Positions 8,601 through 16,470 of a DNA stretch of 30,000 nucleotides are shown here, piece after piece. Source of the DNA: Glandiceps talaboti (lineage: Eukaryota; Hemichordata; Enteropneusta; Spengelidae). Numbering within the stretch: the first letter of the stretch is position 1; each line of letters begins with the position of its first letter. The notes under the pieces were generated by a model. That model made no database searches, was not told the DNA's origin, and saw only the letters and a list, made by a program, of their open reading frames with translations. Location of the stretch: NCBI RefSeq assembly GCF_964340395.1, contig NC_135557.1, positions 14,962,367 through 14,992,366 on the forward strand, in the 5' to 3' direction. The position numbers were made by a program, and so were the translations under genes.

Positions 8601-10366
8601 TCTGAGGGACGACCACTTGTAGAGTGATTGCTGCCTTCCCACACTTGAACCTGTTTAATAGCCAATCCCATTGAATGTCAATAATATTGCAAGGTTTTCA
8701 CAACCAATCAGCATGCTTCAATGTGTGCAGTTGTCAACGTAACACTCATCCTGATTGGCCAATCGAAAGCATGAGATTCAAATGGGATTGTGTATTGTAT
8801 TACAAAGGTTCAGATATGGGACGGCAGTGATCACTCGGAACAAAACTCGTGACGTCACAACATGGCGCCGTCTGTTATTCAGAAATATTACAATAACTTC
8901 GGGAGGTCGGCAAGATATAAATTAATGATTAGATATCGACATTTATATATACGAAGTTTTATTCCAAACCATTCTTGTTATCAAGTAAATAGCTTTTCGT
9001 AGGCTCTTTAAGGTAAACGTTTGTCAGTATGTACAGTGCATATATCTTGCTCGACTAAAGGACAAACACTCCTATCGATATGATGGCTTGACACAGCTGC
9101 CATGCTGTCAACGCGTCGCGTCATCAGCATCATTAGAGAGGTTTAGATGCGTGTATTTACGTGTGTTCTATACGTGTAGCGTCATAGTCACGTGATTCGA
9201 AGCAACCCATGCGTTCTGTATCAGACGATGCTACGTCAAAATGGCAGTCTACATGTAACTGTAAACACATGTTAAGTTTTCGTCATTTTTCTTCTCTTAA
9301 ATGTCATGTTTTTTATATCAAAGTTCGTAAACATAACTGCAAACTAACTGTTCGGTTTTCCGTTTGGGTAGGTGCGGGGAAAATTGCAAAAATACCGACA
9401 TATAAAATCAAGTGTATGGCCTTCAGGACAGAAGATGCCAACGCGCGCGTGCACATTCCACTGTCTTTCAAGTTTGCCTTCTGAACGCGTAACTAAACAC
9501 AGCTTTGTACGCGTCATTACGTGTACGCCTGCACGATAATTGCTCCCGTACACGTACGCGTTCTAACGTGTATCTAAACCTCTCTATTAATTATCGCGAA
9601 TGACAATACGCAGTCCACCGAAAAGTACTATTAGGAACACACAGTTGGTATCTAACATTTCACAATATCAGCTATTCAGCGGTTCTATCGAAATGTATGG
9701 AAGGACAAATGAAATACTACACAGGAATTGCGTATGTTGGTATTGTACTTTGTACAAAACGAAATCATGGTGCTTACCTTCCAGTGTATGACGTATACGG
9801 GCTTTTTCGTCGTTACTGACATGAACGGTCTTCAGTACATCCATGCCACTTCTCCCATCGCCATATAGCCATTCGGTTATCGGCCCTAGAACATTCTTTT
9901 CTAGCATGAACTGGTTGTATAAAGAACCTGGCAAATTTGGTGATGGTGTTAGATCGTGATAACTAGGCACTTGCAGAGAGCCCAACTTCCATTTCAGAAA
10001 GTCAACGTGGTCGAATGTCCACATTGAAGAAGAAAGTCGTCTACCTGATCGCATCCGAAACGGGCATGGCAATGGACAGTGTGTTACAGGTGACCTGCAA
10101 AGGTCTTCCAAATCACCAAACATGTTACTTGCGCTGTCCACAGACATTGAAGAAGGTGATGACGAGCGTGTGGAACTTGCGGGTGACTGCGGAAGATCAC
10201 TTCTGTATTCGTCATACGCTATATCATGGCGTTTGATACGTCTGCTATGTTTTGTACCCAACAGACCGAAAAAACCTCTGTACGTACTAGCGGTCTTCGG
10301 CTCACACGGTGAACGCGCAGAGGAAGTGTCATCGTCTCCTTCGTTCTGTATATTTGATTCAGCCAT
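2309..10366 (-). CDS. five-exon gene; predicted PD-(D/E)xK nuclease-like protein, ~458 aa
   Basis: The minus-strand exons 10366-9778, 7426-7329, 6103-5922, 4713-4569 and 2671-2309 join with phases 1, 0, 2 and 0 and with GT-AG at every junction, ending in TAA. Residues 1-100 are Ser/Pro-rich with a basic patch (RRIKRH, 42-47) that could act in nuclear import. Residues about 140-290 look helical. Exons 4 and 5 of the spliced message encode a hydrophobic strand with D311 (NPVRCDVELKIF), then WRVLAVSENK with E338-x-K340, then a helix with Q352, and then YIVYGISICG. This order matches PD-(D/E)xK (REase-fold) domains, especially the family found in fungal and oomycete effector-like proteins, where W-x-V-x-V-x-E-x-K is followed by a Gln helix and an F-x-x-G-x-x-I-C-G strand. 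The fold assignment is inference from the motif. The exon chain itself is well supported. Introns are filled with repeats. Confidence 0.75.
3362..4468. repeat. large foldback (inverted-repeat) element in intron 4
   Basis: The right arm (about 4255-4468) is the reverse complement of the left arm (about 3362-3800) if a separate palindrome at about 3424-3650 is removed. Paired blocks include GTACAAATAGAACCC, AGCACTTGGCACAGCATGCT, GCCTCTTGACA and GGTATTTCATGGATAC. The spacer holds a diverged duplicate around AGATACATGT (about 3914 and 4108). There is no transposase; this is a non-autonomous foldback lying wholly inside intron 4 of the nuclease-like gene. Confidence 0.75.
3424..3650. mobile_element. 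palindromic MITE-like insert in foldback arm
   Basis: The outer sequences around AAGTAAAGCATTTTCTATATG and CACATAGAGAAAGTGCTTTACTT pair with each other, as do TATAGCATCCATATTAAGTG and CACTTGATATGAATGCTATA further in. The right arm of the surrounding foldback lacks this block and reads straight from ...GAATTGG to AATAGCACTTGG, so it is a later insertion. Exact ends and target duplication cannot be set by eye. Confidence 0.6.
4569..4713 (-). CDS. nuclease-like gene, coding exon 4 (catalytic-like core)
   Basis: The acceptor TTTATTTTTATAATAG and donor GAG|GTATGT bound 145 nt, the first base completing Lys290. The exon holds the candidate metal-binding Asp311 in HLKNPVRCDVELKIF and ends at the Glu (E338) of the ExK motif. 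The intron therefore falls between the E and the xK of the proposed active site. Confidence 0.8.
5223..5453 (+). pseudogene. frameshifted coding remnant, acidic protein
   Basis: The ATG at 5223 begins a coding-looking reading (MAVAMNIDFDLRHYV...NEENPGDRVFR) that meets a stop. The next frame continues at once with HSDSNDDDEEFYGFEE and runs to a stop at 5453. Further scraps follow (DSADDKPQMP; VTFGEDDESIKV; repeated SGAKK/VELKR-type text) up to a poly-C tract at about 5758. The acidic DDDEEFYGF stretch is typical of low-complexity segments in nuclear proteins. It lies opposite to the host gene, in its third intron, and may be a retrocopy or the relic of a transposon ORF. Confidence 0.35.
5757..5774. 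repeat. poly-C tract
   Basis: A run of about 17 C follows AGATAAC and precedes CATGGAG, in intron 3 of the nuclease-like gene. Confidence 0.9.
5922..6103 (-). CDS. nuclease-like gene, coding exon 3
   Basis: The acceptor TTTCATCAATAG and donor AAA|GTAAGT bound 182 nt, 60 codons plus two bases. The segment is rich in Leu, Trp and acidic residues (GIGGVPAGMDWQLCNLIQKW, then LPEVDLGDFLEMV), consistent with a helical region before the catalytic-like domain. No named domain is recognised in it. Confidence 0.8.
6538..6596. repeat. imperfect (ATT)n microsatellite
   Basis: Interrupted ATT/TTA trinucleotide repeats lie in intron 2 of the nuclease-like gene. The plus-strand Leu/Ile-rich reading across it is a low-complexity artefact. 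Confidence 0.8.
7329..7426 (-). CDS. nuclease-like gene, coding exon 2
   Basis: The acceptor CTGTCTTTAACAG and donor ATG|GTAAGC bound 98 nt, two bases completing codon 197 plus 32 codons (LVMSKIVAEVCKSTAGIAI...). The residues suggest an amphipathic helix. Incoming phase 1 matches exon 1 and outgoing phase 0 matches exon 3. Confidence 0.75.
7707..7764 (-). other. possible cassette (poison) exon in intron 1
   Basis: A pyrimidine-rich acceptor (TTCTTTCTCTGGCAAG) and a CAG|GTACTC donor enclose 58 nt. These are open in the frame handed on by coding exon 1 (reading VRMHELDQFLPSFVKGQHH). Because 58 is not a multiple of three, inclusion would shift the frame and meet TAA inside the next exon. It could be a nonsense-mediated-decay switch or a chance pair of splice motifs. 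Skipping it restores a perfect frame. Confidence 0.3.
8020..8521. mobile_element. hAT-like non-autonomous element with duplicated end
   Basis: CAGTGTTCTCCC at 8020 is matched by the inverted GGGGAGAACACTG ending at 8468, and a second copy of this right end (ATCCTGGGGAGAACACTG) ends at 8521 after a short spacer. A CAGTG terminus is usual for hAT elements. The expected 8-bp target duplication is not evident, so class is tentative. The open plus-strand frame inside (8006-8353) has no recognisable transposase motif. Confidence 0.45.
8622..8836. mobile_element. MITE-like inverted repeat, 215 bp
   Basis: GAGTGATTGCTGCCTTCCCA at 8622 pairs with TGGGACGGCAGTGATCACTC ending at 8836. Inner blocks CAATCCCATTGAAT and ATTCAAATGGGATTG also pair. 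There is no coding capacity. It sits in intron 1 of the nuclease-like gene. Confidence 0.6.
8848..8885 (+). promoter_or_regulatory. CRE-like and YY1-like sites
   Basis: TGACGTCA (perfect CRE/ATF palindrome) is followed within 10 bp by AACATGGCGCCG, similar to the YY1 site AANATGGCGGC often found at start codons of TATA-less genes. A 46-codon reading starts at that ATG. This could be an internal or alternative promoter in intron 1 of the minus gene, but no exon was confirmed. Confidence 0.3.
9134..9586. mobile_element. CpG-rich TIR element (MITE-like), ~453 bp
   Basis: TAGAGAGGTTTAGATGCGTG at 9134 is mirrored by CACGTGTATCTAAACCTCTC-like sequence ending at 9586 (TATCTAAACCTCTCTA). The interior is unusually rich in CpG, with several ACGT/ACGCG words, unlike the AT-rich surroundings. 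A TA target duplication (as for Tc1/mariner) or a 3-bp ATT duplication would both fit the ends. No transposase is seen. Confidence 0.55.
9778..10366 (-). CDS. nuclease-like gene, coding exon 1
   Basis: The ATG at 10366-10364 lies in a good start context (GAAGATGG). The exon gives 196 codons plus one base before the donor AAG|GTAAGC, and reading past the donor soon loses coding character. It encodes the Ser/Pro-rich N-terminus (Ser-rich 56-80) and a more ordered part (LYNQFMLEKNVLGPITEWLY) near its end. The first nucleotide of codon 197 completes an Asp with the next exon. Confidence 0.8.
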
Positions 10367-10564
10367 CTTCGGTTACTGACCGCCGCACTAAAGTCTGTGG
10401 CCACTACCAGTACGCAAATACAGCCATCTTTGTTGTGAGCAATGCATTGTGGGGACTTTTTGAGACATTCGAAAATAGCGCCACAGTCGACTGTACCATA
10501 CCGGCGAATGTACATAAACAAAAGACGTAGGTTATTTGGATACGCTATTTTTTTTTCCTGAACT
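10367..10564. promoter_or_regulatory. candidate bidirectional promoter
   Basis: Only 198 bp separate the start codon of the minus-strand nuclease-like gene (10366) from that of the plus-strand THAP-like exon (10565). The interval has no TATA box. A shared TATA-less promoter is the simplest reading, inferred from the head-to-head layout. Confidence 0.5.
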
Positions 10565-10626
10565 ATGCCGACCAACAGGCGATGTGCCGTATTTGGATGC
10601 ACAAATGATGGAAGGTACCCTAATAA
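10565..10626 (+). CDS. THAP-type zinc finger gene, first coding exon (partial)
   Basis: The ATG in context AACTATGC opens a 20-codon exon (MPTNRRCAVFGCTNDGRYPN plus two bases) before a consensus donor AA|GTAAGT. The C-x4-C within CAVFGCTND is the start of the THAP C2CH zinc module, which opens such proteins and binds DNA. THAP domains occur in P-element-type transposases and in host regulators derived from them. The rest of the finger (Trp, the C-x2-H pair and the AVPTIF box) was not found downstream, so the gene model is incomplete. It is divergent from the nuclease-like gene. Confidence 0.5.
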
Positions 10627-12503
10627 GTAAGTCTGAACTCAAAATATCGAATGGTTCTTTTCTTTTTCGTTAGAATTCACACTCATTCACAGCTATTTTC
10701 AGTACGGCAGCAGACGAAAATATGAACTTCCGGGGTCAGCAGAACTGAGCTGAAGGTTTTTTCTCACAAACAAACAAATATTTGAAAATAATTGTAAACG
10801 AAAAGTGTAAATATGTGTTTCTACAAAATCGGCACAGACATTTAACCATTATTTAAAAAAAAAGAAAAAAAAAAAAAGAGAAAGCAAACGCTACCTAGTT
10901 ACTGTCGTTGATGCTTTGCTAATAGAGAGTTTCGGCTACACGTTCAACGTGTACGCGAACGCGCAACCCAACCACGTTCACGTTGGCGTACCAGCTGTGA
11001 CCTAATTTTGCTTCGGCTAGCCGTTTACGTGGAGTCGCTGTTGTAGTAAACAAGATGGCGAACTTTGACTTGCACATTTTTGTCTATGTTAGGGGCGACG
11101 TCAAAAGATCGATGTTTACAAAAAAACTTAATTGCTTTAGTTTGGGGGTGGGGGGGTTTTGGCCAAAATAATTTCAACCGTCAAAAACGATTTAACGCCA
11201 TACTTGGCAAATTTAGTACGATTTCAAGGCTGCTTTTACCTAAAACACTGCGTACAGTCGGTCCGATTTATTAGTGGTACGCGGTTCAGCTTTCAAATTT
11301 GCTGCAAAATAGGTATTTGGGAACGAGGTGGGTATCCAGAGTGTGCGTATGCACATTTCATCAGTTGGCGTCGTCGAGACACGAAGGGTTCGTACAATTT
11401 TCTGGTCCATATATGTTCTCCTCACACAATTTATAAATGCCCTTCGAACGACTTTCAGAAACTAACGAACAAGATTTGGGAGTTAAATATCAAAAAAAAA
11501 CAACAGGGCAAATCCCGGGCCGGTGTACAGGAAAGCGCAACGAAGTTGTGGCATGCCAAATACAAAAATGACCGACGGTCATTAGCCTAGTTCATGTCCC
11601 AGGAGGTCGAGTCGAAACAATCTATTTTGAAATACGTTAAAAAATATGTTTGAAAGTTAACGAAGTCACAGTGGGTACGTGATCAGAGCCGATCGTTCAA
11701 TCGTAGTGGTAAATTTTAAAGGACCTTCACGATAATTGATAGACTACGTGGAGAGGACGTTGCCAAAATCCACCTACGCGAAGGTTCTATTAAGTTAGGC
11801 CAAAAGTTATAACTTGAAACTAATACGAATGTAAATCCGGAAATTACCGATGAGATGTCATGTTTGATGTGACCTCTGAACTTGGACTAAAATGTCGTAG
11901 ATAGCGTGGTATTGCGAATGTTTATTTCTACACTCGCAACAAGTTGATCGTTCGACTGATGTTGATTCAATCCTTCGTGAAAATCAAAAGTTCGATCGCC
12001 TGAAATAATTATTCAGCAATAGTTTAGCAATTTCAAACAGATAATTAATTTATAGATGTTTGTAGATGATAGTTGGAACATGCATGTGAAAGCCGTTAAG
12101 CCGTGGCCGCCGCATCAACGTGTTCATCACTGTCGTGGTGCGATGTCACAGTCAAAATCAACAGAAACGTGCGAATATATACGACTCGACAGAAACAACT
12201 TGAAGGCTAAAAAGCATGAGAGCTGGTAAATACAATTTCTAGTTGAAACTATGTTTTGCAGAGACAGTTAAATGTTTTACAGTTTGAATTGCAATGTTAC
12301 TACATATAGTTCTTTACTCCAGTGAAAATGGTTACTTCATCCGATCTAATCTTTGGAATGGCCTTTAATGGGAAGTGGTATCCTGCTGTTTGCAAAACAT
12401 CTTGTCAAGTTTTATGAATCAAATCTATCTGTACAATCAATTTAGTCGAACTAGTTAACAAAGGCGATTCCTACACTTTCCCGACCGGCCCTGTATTTTT
12501 CAG
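10627..12503 (+). other. presumed intron region of THAP-like gene; no exon confirmed
   Basis: The first part has an A-rich tract (about 10855-10880), a CpG-rich patch (about 10935-11060) with repeated CACGTT/ACGCG words, and AAGATGGCGAAC, a YY1-like ATG context, at about 11051. An open frame of 143 codons at 11159-11590 shows no known motif. A stretch at about 12080-12228 is open and contains W, P and C residues spaced somewhat like a THAP finger, but its splice phases do not fit. I see nothing else I can support. Confidence 0.3.
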
Positions 12504-12625
12504 TTAAACAAAAATCATCCGATCAAAGTATTGCTGATGAGCCTACACCCAGTCACGAAATGTCTCCCATTTCAAAAAAGAAAGTGAAACCAGACATACC
12601 AGTATTAGTAATCAATGTAACTTGA
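12504..12625 (+). CDS. candidate terminal exon of the THAP-like gene
   Basis: The acceptor GTATTTTTCAG is followed by an open frame with a lead of two bases (KQKSSDQSIADEPTPS..., ending VLVINVT) and TGA at 12623-12625. The sequence is Ser/Pro/Lys-rich and includes SKKKVKPD, a possible nuclear import signal. AATAAA lies 38 bp beyond the stop. It is on the same strand as the THAP-like first exon. The link is inferred, because the first exon ends in phase 2 and this one needs phase 1, so at least one unseen exon is required. Confidence 0.4.
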
Positions 12626-12662
12626 CATGTAAATTCAGTGTTGTTGTGTTCTGTTGGTTTTC

Positions 12663-12668
12663 AATAAA
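12663..12668 (+). terminator. polyadenylation signal AATAAA
   Basis: A canonical AATAAA in TTTTCAATAAAAG lies 38 bp after the TGA of the candidate terminal exon. Confidence 0.5.
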
Positions 12669-13160
12669 AGTATTTTTCTGAGTTAAAATGGTTTTCTATT
12701 TTATTTATAATTCAGTATTATATTGGTACGTTGTTTGAAAGTGGAAGTATACAGTATGAGTCTGAAACGATTTTCAATTTTAGGTCAGTTAAGTTAGATG
12801 GGGGGGGGGGGTGGGGGGGTCTGGGACCTAACTTAAGCAATTAAGTTAGATATATTATATTGAACTTTTGATGTTGCCCCTTATAGTGTGCGGAGAAGGT
12901 GACATGAGCGAGCGCGTCCTCGGCCTTAGCAACCAATTGCAACAATGTATCATCCGACACTCGCTACAGAAGTGAGCCACCAACGTTCATTTTGACACGA
13001 TATATTTCTCGAACTCACATATCACATGCATTATTACATCAGAAATCTACCTCTACAATAGGAAAAATTTGGGTTTTTTTGTTTCGTTTTTAAATTCTAT
13101 TTTCATTTTGTTATTTTATATATTCACAATCTTAGCTTTATTGTGCCATGATGCCCATGA
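12669..13160. other. intergenic, no gene seen
   Basis: It contains a near-uninterrupted G tract at about 12801-12820, a short CpG-containing patch (GAGCGAGCGCGTCCTCGG, about 12906) and T-rich sequence. No exon, RNA gene or repeat copy was recognised. Confidence 0.6.
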
Positions 13161-13626
13161 TTAAATATGTTTGCTGTATTGTTTAATGTAATAACGATAA
13201 AAGACTCGAATAAGTTTATGTGTTGCAATTACTGTATTTTGGGGAATTTATACGGGAGAGAGTGTTAGCCTGGGACGGATGGGGGTCTGCGCAGTCCGCT
13301 GTCAGCACTATCTACGTACAGAAATAAAGAAAGATTAAGTATTAATCTATTTTTATGGATGACGCCCTCTTGCTGTAGACTTTTGCATTTGGTGTTTCCC
13401 TAGAGAGGGTGGCGGCATTTGAGTAACCATTGAGGCAATATAACCGCTTCAGCAACATCCGGACCCTGACGACAAGGTAAAGAATTTGCTCTTCCAACTA
13501 TAACCTTTGACCTTATTTGATTATTGTATAGTGGGTTGGCTGATATAGATTATCCTACCGAATAAAGGGATTTTTCTGGGTGAGGAAAGTCTTTGCTGTT
13601 TTATTTTTCTGTGATTTTGTTGGACA

Positions 13627-13629
13627 TTA
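13627..13629. repeat. target-site duplication TTA (left)
   Basis: It is identical to TTA at 16659-16661 on the other side of the element; the uninterrupted repeat at 313-2189 has only one TTA at this point. Confidence 0.75.
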
Positions 13630-13835
13630 GGCTGCTTTCACAAAAACTTGTTAGGGGGGGGGGGGTCGGGAGATATTTTGTAAAACCCTAATTTCTTTTC
13701 AAGTACCCCCCCTGCCATATTCCAAAATTTTCGATTACCCCCCTGCCAAAGCCCCAAATATTTCAAGTATCCCCCTACCCGAATAAATTTTCAAGTAACC
13801 CCACCCAAATAATTTTTTTAATCCCCGCCAGACAT

Positions 13836-14635
13836 GGCATGGCATACATATGCACGTCAATTTGTTTCATGATACGATCCAATATGGCCGCCTAGCAGCC
13901 ATTTTGTTTGCAAATTTTCATTGTCTAAAGCCATAACTCAAACATGCTTGAACAGATGTCATTCAAAGTTGGCATTAGGACAGTGTTCTATGACATACAT
14001 GTGCATATTCATTGTTGTTGTAATACGATCCAATATGGCCGCCTGGCAGCCATTTTGTTTGCGATTTTTCTATGTCCAAAGCCATAACTCAGACATGCTT
14101 GAACAGATGTCATTCAAAGTTGGCATTAGGACAGTGTTCTATGGCATATATGGGCATATTCATTGTTGTCATGATACGATCCAATATGGCTGCCTGGCAG
14201 CCATTTTGTTAGTGAATTTTCCATGTCCAAAGCCATAACTCAGACATGCTTGAACATATCTCATTCAAAGTTGGTATTAGGACAGTGTTCTATGACATAC
14301 ATGTGCATATTCATTGTTGTTGTAATACGATCCAATATGGCCGCCTGGCAGCCATTTTGTTTGCGATTTTTCTATGTCCAAAGCCATAACTCAGACATGC
14401 TTGAACAGATGTCATTCAAAGTTGGCATTAGGACAGTGTTCTATGGCATATATGGGCATATTCATTGTTGTCATGATACGATCCAATATGGCTGCCTGGC
14501 AGCCATTTTGTTAGTGAATTTTCCATGTCCAAAGCCATAACTCAGACATGCTTGAACAGATCACATTCAAAGTTGGTATTAGGACAGTGTTCTATGACAT
14601 ACATCTGGATATCCATTTTCATTGTGATATGATCC
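13836..14635. repeat. 151-bp tandem array with 302-bp higher order
   Basis: CCATAACTC recurs at 13931, 14082, 14233, 14384 and 14535, exactly 151 bp apart. Two unit types alternate. One reads GTTGTTGTAATACGATCC...TTTGCGATTTTTCTATG, the other GTTGTCATGATACGATCC...TTAGTGAATTTTCCATG, so the true repeat is a 302-bp dimer, present about twice and nearly identical. Every unit carries AATATGGCYGCCTGGCAGCC, a near-palindrome ending in GCCATTTTG. The two identical 105-codon readings (13921 and 14223) are by-products of this periodicity; 302 is not a multiple of three, so no single frame runs through. Confidence 0.85.
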
Positions 14636-14996
14636 CCCATACCTGACCAATCCTTTATTGTTGTAGGCATGTTCCATGTCCAACAAGCAGACACAACATA
14701 TCTTAGTCTGTTTGATTTAGGTTCACAAGTGTTGTTGCATGATCAGAGTAGTTCCTTAAAACCCAATCATAGCGGGGACTATGTCATTCTCAATGACTTG
14801 TTTTGGAATACTCTTCCTGTGCGTTAACATTCCATACCAAGTACAAAACTGTACATCATACACTTAATACCAACTTTGTCCATATATATAATCAATTTGT
14901 ATATTGTGTGTATATATATATATACACAAACACCAGTTAAAACAAAATGTTATGTTAACCAGTGCATTGCCTTTCAAAAAAACAACATATACTTGT

Positions 14997-15447
14997 AAAT
15001 GAATTACACTTTGAATAACTCTTGTAAAATGATCAGCAGACCAACTGAGTCTTTGTTTTCTGTTCAATATTGTATTAGTACATTATACTAGTAGTGTTAT
15101 AGTTGAATGTCATTTTAGTTGTATTTGCAAATATTGTGATGATATTGAACTAATTTACATCAAACAAGAACGAGATACATGGCAATGCATTTTATTAAGA
15201 GTTTTTTCAGTGTTATTTAGACCGAATTGATTTCTTTTTAGCACACATTTAGGAAACCGAACTGGAACAATACAGTATAAAACTCTCTTTAGATAACATG
15301 TGCATCACAATATTTGCAAATACAACTAAAATGACATTCAACTATAACACTACTAGTATAATGTACTAATACAATATTGATCAGAAAACAAAGACTCAGT
15401 TGGTCTGCTGATCATTTTACAAGAGTTATTCAAAGTGTAATTCATTT
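14997..15447. repeat. 145-bp-arm hairpin inside the transposon
   Basis: The left arm 14997-15141 is almost perfectly complementary to the right arm 15303-15447 (for example GATCAGCAGACCAACTGAGT and GACTCAGTTGGTCTGCTGATC), with a 161-bp spacer. The high identity implies recent formation or ongoing conversion. Transcripts across it would form long double-stranded RNA. Confidence 0.85.
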
Positions 15448-16413
15448 TGTTAACATAGGACTGTTGTGGACATCAACTGTTCCAGTTCCAGTTATCAAGT
15501 TCTTTCACTTTCAATTTGGAAATGTCACCGTTTCTGACAAGCGCATCACAGTCATATTCATCAAATTCAGATATGTTTTACAGAGATATGTTTTAAGCAT
15601 TCCAAAAAAATTCCACAGTTTGTGCAAACACTACTTTATGAAAATGTTTATTGAGACTATATTGGAGTATTTGCTCATATTGTTTCAGTTCACTACCTCA
15701 ATCCTGCCATATATGTTTAGGGTAACTTTATATTGCGAGTTATGTCAAAGTTTATTTATTTATCTTTATATTTACAAGTACAGTAATAGTATATTCATGC
15801 AAAGTTGAAAAGTATGTGCAAAAAACTTATTTTACTTTTTCTCTGTTAACTCAGCTTGTGAGATATTGTCTTCCGTTTCACATGTAGCAGACTTTGACAA
15901 TATGCTAATTTTAGGAAATATTTAGAATGTGTTATCAAAAGTTTATGTTGAAAATTATAGTCATATTTGATACTTGTCAAGTATGTTTTAGTGCAGGTGC
16001 ATCTTTTACATTTTGATGGCAAGCGGAGATGAACCTTTTCCAACTCTATTTTTTTTTAACTTCCAAGAGCTGCAAATGTAAAATGTTGTCTGTCATATTT
16101 GTCTGTCATTTAATACTAGTAAGAGTTTACATGAAAAAGTTACATATCAATGTGATAACCACAAACCAAAACACAGTCATGTCACAAAGAATATTTTCAG
16201 TACAGTGTAAAGGTAATTTCACACATTAAATGAACCAAATTTCAGTAGATAGTAGTGTACATGAAAGACACTGGTATTTTCAGACAAAAAACAATCTGTA
16301 CTACTCAATTCGCCCATTTCAATTTATTATTACATTAACAGTTTATCAAAAGAAAATTAAAATTTGACTGTTTTTGTTTTTCATTTTACTAACTTGTGAG
16401 TAACTGTTGTTTG

Positions 16414-16423
16414 TAGCTGCTGC

Positions 16424-16469
<46 letters not shown>

Positions 16470-16470
16470 G
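16414..16470. repeat. (TTG)n microsatellite
   Basis: Three CTG units followed by about 15 TTG units, inside the 3-kb TIR element. Confidence 0.9.

Noticed and set aside
10219-10602. 127-codon minus-strand frame over the shared promoter
   Set aside because: It overlaps the start of the nuclease-like exon 1 in another frame and is opposite the THAP-like exon; a shadow.
11159-11590. 143-codon plus-strand frame
   Set aside because: No domain, no clear splice signals or promoter, and another frame overlaps it. Kept only as a note in the THAP-like intron region.
12058-12228. Candidate middle exon of the THAP-like gene
   Set aside because: It is open between AG and GT and has W, P and C residues, but its phases fit neither the first nor the last exon and the C-x2-H pair is absent.
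13921-14540. Two identical 105-codon frames
   Set aside because: They come from a 302-bp non-coding dimer; the frame does not persist between units and the residues match no family.
13836-14635. CRISPR-like direct repeats
   Set aside because: The units are contiguous 151-bp satellites with no unique spacers, in a eukaryotic context.
15377-15808. 143-codon plus-strand frame in the TIR element
   Set aside because: Its first third is the hairpin arm, and the rest is Phe/Ile/Tyr-rich text with no transposase motif.
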